From positions 868,001-932,000 of the forward strand of contig NZ_CP015510.2 in the NCBI RefSeq assembly GCF_001931755.2: a stretch of DNA of 64,000 nucleotides, in the 5' to 3' direction. This DNA is from Wolbachia endosymbiont of Folsomia candida (lineage in GTDB: Bacteria > Pseudomonadota > Alphaproteobacteria > Rickettsiales > Anaplasmataceae). The position numbers and the translations under genes were made by a program. This document shows positions 54,551-62,859 of the stretch, piece after piece. Below the pieces are notes generated by a model that worked only from the letters and a program-made list of their open reading frames with translations, was not told the origin of the DNA and did no database searches. Every line of letters begins with the position of its first letter. The stretch's first letter is position 1.

Positions 54551-56263
54551 CTACATTAACTCATCAGATGAGTGATAATGGTCATTGGACAGATCCATAT
54601 AACTTCTTCCAAAATCATAAATTAGCTCATCAACATCTTCAAATAAGGGAAGATTATCATCACGAAGTTGTTGTATGGAGTCATCTTCCTCTTTGTTTAA
54701 TAAAAATATCCATGAAAATAATGATGAAATAGAACCAATAATGGATTCAATTGCTGGGAAAATAATATTGGATAAGAAGCCACTGTGTTGCTGAGAGGGT
54801 TGCTGAGTGTCTTGATGGTTGCTCTTTTCTTCTTCTACAATACTTTGCTCTTCTTCAGTTGAGTCTATCTGTTCTACTTCATTCGATTCTTCCTCTTGCG
54901 CTACCTGGTTTTTAGACGCTTCTTCTGATTCTAAAATCGTTGGCAGGACTTCATTTGATTTCCCTGATTCCTCTCCTGTTTCCGCCACTTCTTCAGTGTT
55001 ACTTCTGCTTATCAGTGCTTGATTCAACCATGTAGATATAATACCTGGATTGTAATACAATATACCATCTATATCTTTATTTTCATCAACATAAATCATT
55101 ATGGTTGCATTCTCATTTGATAATGCTCCATTTAAACTATTTAATCTATGACATTCACTAATAAGTGACTCATGAGAATTTTTGATGTCGTAAATAAATT
55201 GAGCTTTTTCTTCTGATGATGAAAGATAATCTTTGTGTTGTATATTATACTTGATACCTTTGTATTTAAATTCAAACACTCCAGTAACCTCATTATACCC
55301 TTCTATGAAATTTTGTTCAGGCACGACTTGTTCAGAAATAATTTCTGCTGCTGTACTTGTTGGCGTCACTTCATTTTGCTCTTCTTCTGCTTCTTTTTCA
55401 GGTTTACTTCTACTTATAATGGATGCATGAGAATCCTTTATATCTTTCATAATTTGATCTTTTTCTTCTGTTGAAAGATTCTCGTAACGTATATCATATA
55501 CGATACCTTCGTGTTTAAATGCAAACCTTCCATTAAATTCTCTGTATTCATCTACACTTTTTTGTTCAAGGATATCTTTGTGATTTTTTTCTTCTACCTC
55601 TTGTCCAATGGCATTTGCCATTAATTGAACACCTTGCTTATCTAATTCTTTTACTTTTGCTGTAGAAAACCTAAATTGAAATACGTGACCCAGTTCATGC
55701 GCTAGAGTATTATCCATATCGCTTGCCTTATAACACAGAACTTTTTTCCCATCTGTTATTCCCAAAAAATCTCTCTTCTCATTGCGAAATTCTGGTATTA
55801 ATTTTATATGCTGCAGATCGCTCCTGTTGTTAAAAATATAAATTTGTACAGTAGGGTTGTCTTCTAATTTGCTAATGCAAAACTTTGCTTTATATGCATC
55901 ATAAGCACTCTTAATATCCTTTTTGACTTGTTCTTGCTCTTGTTGAGATATATTATCATAGTTGATAACGTACCTTATACTTTCGTGTTCGAAGACAAAG
56001 TCGTTAGACAGTACTTCTTTTATGTATTCTGGATCTCTATAAAATGTCTTTGAGTCAGCAGACTCGTATAGTTTATTATAGTGCTTAGAAGGGGTTCCGC
56101 CAGGTAATCTTGGCATTTGAGCAATCGTCCTTCCATAGTGATCATAAAAGGAAATATCAGAACCACCAATTCTAAAGTCTCTTATAGACTCTCCGCAAGT
56201 GCCATCATTTGCACAATCGTGATTAGCTTTCTTAGAAAACCATGTGTTAGTGTATTTTCCCAT
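54551..56263 (-). CDS. Putative zinc metalloprotease with three related domains and a membrane segment
   Basis: 570 residues. HELGH lies near 189-193 in DNTLAHELGHVFQFRF, the HExxH zinc motif; a Glu about 25 residues on (AIGQEVEEK) could be the third ligand. The unit F-x-F-x-(H/Y)-(E/K)-x-I-x-Y-x-I-x-Y/H plus a following helix (about 35 residues) occurs three times: near 90, 240 and 335. Residues 420-490 are acidic and disordered, one hydrophobic segment follows near 505-530 (IIFPAIESIIGSISSLFSWIFLL), then an acidic tail. No signal peptide. The domain around HELGH loosely resembles bacterial collagenase-type gluzincins. An exported membrane-inserting protease is an inference. Confidence 0.7.
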   Translation of the reverse strand: MGKYTNTWFSKKANHDCANDGTCGESIRDFRIGGSDISFYDHYGRTIAQMPRLPGGTPSKHYNKLYESADSKTFYRDPEYIKEVLSNDFVFEHESIRYVINYDNISQQEQEQVKKDIKSAYDAYKAKFCISKLEDNPTVQIYIFNNRSDLQHIKLIPEFRNEKRDFLGITDGKKVLCYKASDMDNTLAHELGHVFQFRFSTAKVKELDKQGVQLMANAIGQEVEEKNHKDILEQKSVDEYREFNGRFAFKHEGIVYDIRYENLSTEEKDQIMKDIKDSHASIISRSKPEKEAEEEQNEVTPTSTAAEIISEQVVPEQNFIEGYNEVTGVFEFKYKGIKYNIQHKDYLSSSEEKAQFIYDIKNSHESLISECHRLNSLNGALSNENATIMIYVDENKDIDGILYYNPGIISTWLNQALISRSNTEEVAETGEESGKSNEVLPTILESEEASKNQVAQEEESNEVEQIDSTEEEQSIVEEEKSNHQDTQQPSQQHSGFLSNIIFPAIESIIGSISSLFSWIFLLNKEEDDSIQQLRDDNLPLFEDVDELIYDFGRSYMDLSNDHYHSSDELM

Positions 56264-56572
56264 CTTGATACCTCACTACCAAATCTTGTAATATTCTATT
56301 ATCTTATTAAAAATTATAATAATTCATTAATTTATATATTTTGTGTGTGTTCTTATATTTGTTTAAAAGCTTGTCTAAATAGTTTTATGGCTTTGCTTTG
56401 TAAGTTGTGATTTTATTTTCCATAATATATATTATGTAATTATCTTATATAGCCAAAATACGAATAAGGGTTGGATTCAAGTATTACGTACTCGAAAGAT
56501 GAAAGACTAAAAGCCTCCTTTACTTTATATGGAATGACTGTAATCATCTATAAAAACAAAGTTTGATTTGCA
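56264..56572. other. AT-rich spacer between divergent genes
   Basis: 309 bases separating the metalloprotease-like gene (minus) from pgk (plus). I see promoter-like AT-rich sequence on both sides and a weak imperfect palindrome (CAAGTATTACGTACTCG near 56480), but no gene and no IS end. Confidence 0.5.
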
Positions 56573-57775
56573 ATGAACATACCTAATATAAAAAACTGCG
56601 ATCCTCACAATAAAGTCGTTTTACTTAGAGTTGACTTTAACGTTCCTATAAAAAACGAAAGAATTAGCGATGTCACGCGTATTTTGAGGTCACTCCCTAC
56701 TATTCAGCACTTGGTAAACGCAAATGCAAAAGTTGTGATTATATCACATTTTGGGCGGCCAAAAGTTCATGACGATAATTTGTCATTAAAAAGCGTAGTT
56801 GAAACTTTGTCACAGTTATTAAGTAAAGAAGTAAAATTTGTTGATGACTGCATTGGTGAAAAAGTTCAACAAGCTGTGAATGGTATGACTTCAGGCGATG
56901 TTATACTACTTGAAAATCTAAGATTTCATAAAGAAGAAGAGAAGAATGATTCAAATTTTGCCAAGCAATTAGCATCCATAGCAGATATATATGTAAATGA
57001 TGCATTTTCTTGCTCTCACAGGTCTCATGCCTCTATTTCACACATTACAGAATTTTTACCTTCCTATGCCGGGTTTTGTTTACAAAATGAGCTCGAATAT
57101 CTAGAAAAAGCTGTGTCATTTAAAGCAAAGCCTATTACCGCAATAGTTGGAGGGGCAAAAATCTCAACTAAGATAAAAATGCTTGAAAAATTAGCAGAAA
57201 AAGTTGATTTTTTAATTTTAGGCGGTGCAATTGCTAATAATTTTTTATTGTTTAATAAAGTAAATATAGGCAAATCTTTCTTTCAGTATGGTGTGAATGA
57301 TTCACTACAGAATATTATAGAGGCAGCAAACAAAAACAATTGCAAAATAATTGTGCCGGAAGACGTTCTTGTTGCAGTAAATTCTGATTATAGCACTAGC
57401 ATTTTAAGAAAAACAGGTTCTATTTTGGACGGCGATGTAATTTTAGATATTGGACCAGAAACTTTTAGCACAATAAGTAGTATAATAGCAAATAGTAAGA
57501 CTGTGCTATGGAATGGGCCTATTGGTGTTTTTGAGCACTCAGCTTTCGCAAACGGTACTAAAGGAGTTATGAAAGTTATAAGAGACTTAACACGTGAAGG
57601 AAAATTAACAAGTGTAATAGGAGGAGGGGATAGCTTATCTGCAATAAATGCTGCAAATCTTACCGATAAAGATTTTACATATGTTTCAACCGGTGGAGGA
57701 GCATTTTTAAGTTGGCTGAGCGGTGAGGAAATGCCAGGAGTCGCTGCACTGCAAGAACATTCTACACTAGATTAA
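56573..57775 (+). CDS. pgk: Phosphoglycerate kinase
   Basis: 400 residues. RVDFNVPI near 20-27 and SHFGRP near 58-63 bind phosphoglycerate, VNDAFSCSHRSHAS near 140-153 follows, GGAKISTKI near 193 and the C-terminal nucleotide loop GGGDSLSAI near 350 complete the signature. Wolbachia lacks full sugar catabolism; here the enzyme probably serves gluconeogenesis from pyruvate and amino acids. Single gene, with a spacer before it. Confidence 0.97.
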   Translation: MNIPNIKNCDPHNKVVLLRVDFNVPIKNERISDVTRILRSLPTIQHLVNANAKVVIISHFGRPKVHDDNLSLKSVVETLSQLLSKEVKFVDDCIGEKVQQAVNGMTSGDVILLENLRFHKEEEKNDSNFAKQLASIADIYVNDAFSCSHRSHASISHITEFLPSYAGFCLQNELEYLEKAVSFKAKPITAIVGGAKISTKIKMLEKLAEKVDFLILGGAIANNFLLFNKVNIGKSFFQYGVNDSLQNIIEAANKNNCKIIVPEDVLVAVNSDYSTSILRKTGSILDGDVILDIGPETFSTISSIIANSKTVLWNGPIGVFEHSAFANGTKGVMKVIRDLTREGKLTSVIGGGDSLSAINAANLTDKDFTYVSTGGGAFLSWLSGEEMPGVAALQEHSTLD

Positions 57776-57832
57776 AGCTTTTTTAAATTGTTCTTTGTAA
57801 CCTAGCCTTTTTACAAAGATTGGATTGTGATC

Positions 57833-58666
57833 ATGTCAAAGGTGTTCAAACTTATTTTATGCTCAATAATACCTGTAATAGGGTTTATTTTTTACGCTAG
57901 CGAACATTATTTTTATGACACAAGTTCTAATGTTAATTTTGAGCCATTTTTCAAAACGGATTCTTCACAACCAGACTACATGCCACCACTTCCAGAGTTA
58001 ACTAATTTTGATATAGGAGTGCTAAAAGTTTGTGGAGATTGGGGAGCAAATCCTGATAAAGAAGATTTTAAAATTTTACTTGATTGTCCAAAACATCAAA
58101 AAACAGTTCAAGAAATATATGACAAGCTTGATCATCAAGTTATAACACCTAATGCAAATTTAGAATTATTCAAAGAGGAACTAACTCAAATCTGGTTTAC
58201 ACTGACAGGACGCCACAATGATGTTGTAGGGTTTAGGCATGTTTTTTGTGGTGAAGTCAATAAACCAAAGTTGGGTGGTATGCATTTTGTAGGTAGATAT
58301 GTTGAAGCCCAAGAAAATCAATGGGCAGGTGCGATTTGGGATGATAAATCTCTATGTAATAAATTAGATATAGAACCTCCAGTTTATTCATTTGGAATGA
58401 AGTATTTAGGTGAAGATGGAGATGTAAAAGTAAAATGCCCAAATGGATACGCATATAACCTTCATGCTGATGATATTTTAATTTCTGCGACTAAGGCATT
58501 TAAGGAATTAGGAAAAGATGGAATGTGTCTATACAAAACTGAAATTGAAAATGATGATTATCAATCAGTGTTTGTGAGAAAAAATGATGCTATAGTGACA
58601 TTTTATGCTGACTTAGATCCAAAATGTAATGATGAAAATGCTCATTGCAGTTGCAGTGGATCTTAG
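57833..58666 (+). CDS. EndoU-family nuclease-like protein with N-terminal membrane anchor
   Basis: 277 residues from ATG 57833; a GTG at 57827 would add two. The N-terminal hydrophobic stretch (VFKLILCSIIPVIGFIFYASEHYF) is an uncleaved anchor or signal. The C-terminal half has the EndoU pattern: VGFRHVFCGEVNKPKLGGMHFVGRYVE near 140-165, with two His 15 residues apart, the spacing of the catalytic pair in eukaryotic EndoU and coronaviral NSP15. A candidate Lys follows in FGMKYLGEDGDVKVK near 195. Several Cys near the C-terminus (CNDENAHCSCSGS) suggest disulfides outside the cytosol. EndoU enzymes cut RNA at uridines; bacterial members are often toxins. Confidence 0.78.
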   Translation: MSKVFKLILCSIIPVIGFIFYASEHYFYDTSSNVNFEPFFKTDSSQPDYMPPLPELTNFDIGVLKVCGDWGANPDKEDFKILLDCPKHQKTVQEIYDKLDHQVITPNANLELFKEELTQIWFTLTGRHNDVVGFRHVFCGEVNKPKLGGMHFVGRYVEAQENQWAGAIWDDKSLCNKLDIEPPVYSFGMKYLGEDGDVKVKCPNGYAYNLHADDILISATKAFKELGKDGMCLYKTEIENDDYQSVFVRKNDAIVTFYADLDPKCNDENAHCSCSGS

Positions 58667-58740
58667 TCTGTAGTAATACAACCTCTTTTAGTAAAAATTT
58701 AACCTAGCTATCAAATAATTATATTGGTTAGGTTTAAAGG

Positions 58741-60276
58741 CTTACTTTTACCCACAAATATAAAAAAGCTAGTAAAATAGCAAATTCATATATTTGATAA
58801 AGGGTTTAAAAATGTACGGAGTAAATACAAATACGCAATATACTGATAGCTTAGGGGACAAATGGCTAGAAAGAGAGTTGAGACATGTTAATCTGGGAGA
58901 TATAAGGCTTAATAAGAGGCTTATTACAACAAGTTATCTTATAGAGCGTAAGGCATCTGGATCAATTAATCAAAGTTGTGGTGGATGGAAAGAAGCTAAG
59001 GGCGCGTACAGGTTGTTTAGTAATGAAAAGCTTGAGGCCGAGAAAATTTATTCTTCTCATCATAAAGAAACAGCGGAAAGGATAAAAGGAAATAAGCTTA
59101 TATTTTCAATCCAAGATACTAGTTATTTGGATTTTGACTCTCATATAAATACCAAAGGGCTAGGCAGTATTTCTAAAGCTTATACAAAGCATAAAAAGGG
59201 TTTGCTGCTGCATAGTGCCTTAATGGTCAGTAAAGAAGGATTACCTTTAGGTTTATCTTCTCAACAGTGCTGGGCGCGTCCCGCTAGAAAAGAAGAAACA
59301 GCAAAAGAAAAAGCAAATAGGAAATACCGTACTTCTATAGAGGAGAAAGAAAGTTATAAGTGGATAGCAGCACTAAAAGAAACCATAAATAACGTTTCCA
59401 AAGATGTACAACTTGTCACTCTTGGTGATAGGGAAGCAGATATCTTCAAATTTTTATGGATAGCTGAATCATTGGGTAGTTTTTATGTAATCCGTAACCG
59501 AGCTAATAGAAAATTTATCTGTACTGAAGAGGGAAAAACAGATTTGCAAACACGCATAGCTCAACTTCCGGTAAAAGAGAAAATCGTCTTGGAAGTTGCT
59601 AAAAACGGGCACCAGAAGTCAAGAAAAGCAAATATTGAAGTAAAATATATGAAAGGCTATATACCTATCAGAGCGCCTTACATTTATGGGTCAAAAGATA
59701 CAGCACATAAAATAAGTGATAAAGTCGCTGTATATGTGGTAAGCGCAAAGGAAATGGATCCTCCTAAAGGAGTTGAAGCTATCGATTGGACTTTGTTAAC
59801 TAATGTACCAGTTAATAGCACTTTAGATGCCATAGAAAGGATAAATTGGTATAAGCTACGATGGAAAATTGAAGAATACTTTAGAATTTTAAAATCAGGA
59901 TGTAAAATAGAAAGCTCTCGTTTAACTACAAAGGAAAGGCTACAGAAATTAATTGCTATAAAGAGCATTATTACATTTAAAATTTTATATTTAACAAAAG
60001 TGGCTTTATCGCATCCTATGGAGGCTTGCACTAAGGTTCTAAGCAATGAAGAGTGGAAAGCTCTTTACATACGTGAGCATCAAGTGGCCACATTGCCCGA
60101 AGAACCTCCAAACATAAAACAAGCTATTATTTGGTTAGGAAAATTAGGTGGGTTTATGAATAGAAAAGGTGATAATTTACCAGGAAGTATGACTCTATGG
60201 CGAGGCTATGAAAATCTTAGAGAGAGCATGGTTATGCTTCACATAATAACTTCTCAAAGTTATGGGTAAAAGTAAG
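58741..60276 (+). mobile_element. IS4-family (Tn5/IS50-like) element, copy 2, intact
   Basis: 1536 bases, the same 13-base inverted repeats as copy 1, flanked by its own 9-base duplication GTTTAAAGG (58732-58740 and 60277-60285). By eye it matches copy 1 base for base. It sits between the EndoU-like gene and the ankyrin gene, ending 18 bases before the ATG of the latter. Confidence 0.96.
58812..60269 (+). CDS. IS4-family transposase (Tn5-like), copy 2
   Basis: 485 residues from the ATG at 58812, identical as read to the copy at 24334-25791, with the same AAAGGG site, the same three catalytic segments and the same stop inside the right inverted repeat. Both copies being intact and identical suggests that this family is active in the strain. 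The two same-orientation copies 34 kb apart could recombine and delete or excise the interval. Confidence 0.95.
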   Translation: MYGVNTNTQYTDSLGDKWLERELRHVNLGDIRLNKRLITTSYLIERKASGSINQSCGGWKEAKGAYRLFSNEKLEAEKIYSSHHKETAERIKGNKLIFSIQDTSYLDFDSHINTKGLGSISKAYTKHKKGLLLHSALMVSKEGLPLGLSSQQCWARPARKEETAKEKANRKYRTSIEEKESYKWIAALKETINNVSKDVQLVTLGDREADIFKFLWIAESLGSFYVIRNRANRKFICTEEGKTDLQTRIAQLPVKEKIVLEVAKNGHQKSRKANIEVKYMKGYIPIRAPYIYGSKDTAHKISDKVAVYVVSAKEMDPPKGVEAIDWTLLTNVPVNSTLDAIERINWYKLRWKIEEYFRILKSGCKIESSRLTTKERLQKLIAIKSIITFKILYLTKVALSHPMEACTKVLSNEEWKALYIREHQVATLPEEPPNIKQAIIWLGKLGGFMNRKGDNLPGSMTLWRGYENLRESMVMLHIITSQSYG

Positions 60277-60294
60277 GTTTAAAGGTAGAGGAAT

Positions 60295-62838
60295 ATGGCA
60301 GAGAACAATGGAAGCAAAAACAAATTCGATATTTCTAGTATTAATCCCAGTTCTAATGTTAATTTCAGTAATGATGAATTCTCTAAGGAGTTCTCATTTT
60401 TATTCAGAAGTATATCAAAAGAAGATGAATCACGTATAATTAGCGCTGTAAAAGTGGGTGACTATGAGGAATATAGAAATTTACATGATGGAACATTTAT
60501 AGCAAGTCCAAAAAAATCCTTATCACCACTTCATCATGCAGTTACTTGTAATAATAAAGATATAGATGCAATAAAAAAGACGATAAAATCTGTGCTACAA
60601 TCAGGTATAGACATTAATCACCCTGATGAACAGGGTAATACTCCTCTGATGTATTTACTAAGTGAAGCAGCGAAGCAAGGAAAAAAATACAGTACAAGTA
60701 ATCTTACAGGCGTAATAAAACTTCTAATAGAACGTGGTGCATCTCTAAATGAACACAACGAAAGCGAATGGGCTTCTGGCTCAGATTTCATAGACGAATT
60801 AAAAAGTAAAAAAGTCCTAACTCAAAAAGAGATAGATGACATATATAAAGCTCAACAAGATTTGAAAGAAAAAGTTAAAAAAGAATTGAGTGCTAATATT
60901 CAAGATATCAAAGATGTATCAATATACGGTAACTGCGCAAAAATTCAATTAAAGGGTAATAAAGAAGAATTTAAAATCAGCGAATTTTTACAAAGTGACT
61001 TTTGTAAAAGCAATGGAATTTCAGGATTTTCAACTTTGCACGACAATGGAAAAAGTGGAATGCACGGTGTTGTGTCTTCTGAAGGTGTAAGGCACTACGT
61101 TGTTACTGACGGTTCATATGAAATGATGCTAAACTGGCCAGCAAATGGAGTCAATCACACGATTAAAATACATATTAATGCTGAAGGTTCTGTAACAGTT
61201 GATAAGGAATATTTAGATCAGTATAAAGCTGGAGAAATAGACGTTGCTGCAAATAAGGACGTAAAACTAGGTAATTTATTTCTAGCTGAAGCATTAGCAA
61301 AAGGAAGATGGAAAGAAAAACAAGTACAAAATGAAGTACAGAATGAAACTATAAGAAGTGCTATTAGAGATCCTGTGCAGAAAAATGCTGCTACTCATGC
61401 ACATGAAATAGTTGAACCTCATAATGTAATGACTAGTACACCACTTTCTGGTGCACAACAGCCTAATTTTGGCAATGTATCTCCAATATCTTATCAAGGA
61501 AACTACCATAATGGTATACATGAAAACCAGAGAGATAATTCTATTTTTCCACCTATCCCTAGTAATTCTGGGCTTGAAAGTCAGCAACAACCAGTAGTAC
61601 AGCGACCTAAAACCCCTCCACCAACGCCACTTAGAGTTAGCTCACTTATAAAAGGTCAGAGACAACTTGAAAATCTGCAGCAACCTGTAATCCAACATCA
61701 GTCTGTAGGCAATCAAACTAGCGAAGACGAAGGAAATGATCATCTTATTAATAATCCACGTTCTGGAAGAGAAAACGTTGGAAAAAGCAATCCATATCAA
61801 CTTGAAATACTTCTTGAAGAAATTAGAAATAGGTCTAAGCAAGATAATAGAGGGCTAAAAAAAGTTCACACCTCTAATGAGCCACCACAAAATGAAGATG
61901 TACCAGAGCTTCAACTAAGATTCAATCAAGATAATAAAGGCTTAAGAAAAGTTAACTCTACCAATGAGCTACCACAAAATGAAGGTGTGCCAGAGTTACA
62001 AAAAAAATTCGACCAAGAAAAATATGGATTAAAAACAATTACTACTATCAATGAGCCACCACAAAATAAAGATGTGCCAGAACTTCTAGCAAAATTAAAA
62101 TCAGTAAATACTGATGGTATGAGTGAACAGACTAAGAAACACCTGATAGAAGCTGGACTACTAGAGGAAATTTCAACAGATGTAAAAACAGAGGAAGTTT
62201 CTACTGATAGTGAGCAGCCTTCATCACCTAACAGTGGAAGTGACTCTGGTTTCTCATCTCCTACTCACACTAGCCATAGCGAATCTCAGGTAGATACAGA
62301 AGAGCTAGAGGAAAGATTAACTAATATCGTCGAACAAAACCTGATTGATTTTGATCAAGAATTAGAAACAGCAGAAGAATGGGATTCTACATATGATTTT
62401 CCACTACATGATGACAGTGGATTTGAGGAAGAATTAGAAGCCTTGGAAACGCTAAGTAAAGAATTTGAAGATGAGGAAAAAAATGAACAGATTCACTCAG
62501 AAACTGCAACTGCAGAATTAAAGAATGCTCCAGCTGATCAAGTAATGAGTGAATTAAAGGAAGCATTGAATCCAGATAGCAGAGAAATACCTCAAGGTAG
62601 CAAACTAGGTGAGTTGCTAAAAAAGAATGCAGCACAACTAGAAATTGGAGTAATAGAAGGAGAAGATACTTCAGAAAAATCTGCTATTGCTGATGGTTCT
62701 GCTATTGGCGATGGTTTTGACCGTAATAGAGTTAAACGTGGTAATCAAGGCATACAATTATCTAAAAAAATTCGGCAGCCTTGGGTTGAACGTGTTACTA
62801 CAACACCAACAAATGATAAAGATAAAGGCATCTCGTAA
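60295..62838 (+). CDS. Ankyrin-containing protein with three WH2/beta-thymosin-like repeats
   Basis: 847 residues. About 76-165 is a short ankyrin region (LSPLHHAVTCNNKDIDAIKK, GNTPLMYLLSEAAKQ, GVIKLLIERGASLNEHN). A globular domain at 195-350 follows (IKDVSIYGNCAKIQLKGNKE), then a Pro/Gln-rich linker with PKTPPPTPLR. From 500 to 600 a 29-residue unit recurs three times: helix, then G-L-(K/R)-(K/T)-(V/I) at 521, 550 and 579, then T.NE.PQN..VPEL. This resembles WH2/beta-thymosin actin-binding repeats. The rest is acidic, ending with R-V-K-R-G near 812 and a basic tail. No signal peptide. The ribosome site GGTAGAGG overlaps the IS4 duplication. Confidence 0.8.
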   Translation: MAENNGSKNKFDISSINPSSNVNFSNDEFSKEFSFLFRSISKEDESRIISAVKVGDYEEYRNLHDGTFIASPKKSLSPLHHAVTCNNKDIDAIKKTIKSVLQSGIDINHPDEQGNTPLMYLLSEAAKQGKKYSTSNLTGVIKLLIERGASLNEHNESEWASGSDFIDELKSKKVLTQKEIDDIYKAQQDLKEKVKKELSANIQDIKDVSIYGNCAKIQLKGNKEEFKISEFLQSDFCKSNGISGFSTLHDNGKSGMHGVVSSEGVRHYVVTDGSYEMMLNWPANGVNHTIKIHINAEGSVTVDKEYLDQYKAGEIDVAANKDVKLGNLFLAEALAKGRWKEKQVQNEVQNETIRSAIRDPVQKNAATHAHEIVEPHNVMTSTPLSGAQQPNFGNVSPISYQGNYHNGIHENQRDNSIFPPIPSNSGLESQQQPVVQRPKTPPPTPLRVSSLIKGQRQLENLQQPVIQHQSVGNQTSEDEGNDHLINNPRSGRENVGKSNPYQLEILLEEIRNRSKQDNRGLKKVHTSNEPPQNEDVPELQLRFNQDNKGLRKVNSTNELPQNEGVPELQKKFDQEKYGLKTITTINEPPQNKDVPELLAKLKSVNTDGMSEQTKKHLIEAGLLEEISTDVKTEEVSTDSEQPSSPNSGSDSGFSSPTHTSHSESQVDTEELEERLTNIVEQNLIDFDQELETAEEWDSTYDFPLHDDSGFEEELEALETLSKEFEDEEKNEQIHSETATAELKNAPADQVMSELKEALNPDSREIPQGSKLGELLKKNAAQLEIGVIEGEDTSEKSAIADGSAIGDGFDRNRVKRGNQGIQLSKKIRQPWVERVTTTPTNDKDKGIS

Positions 62839-62859
62839 AGGTAGAGAAAATAGTATGCT

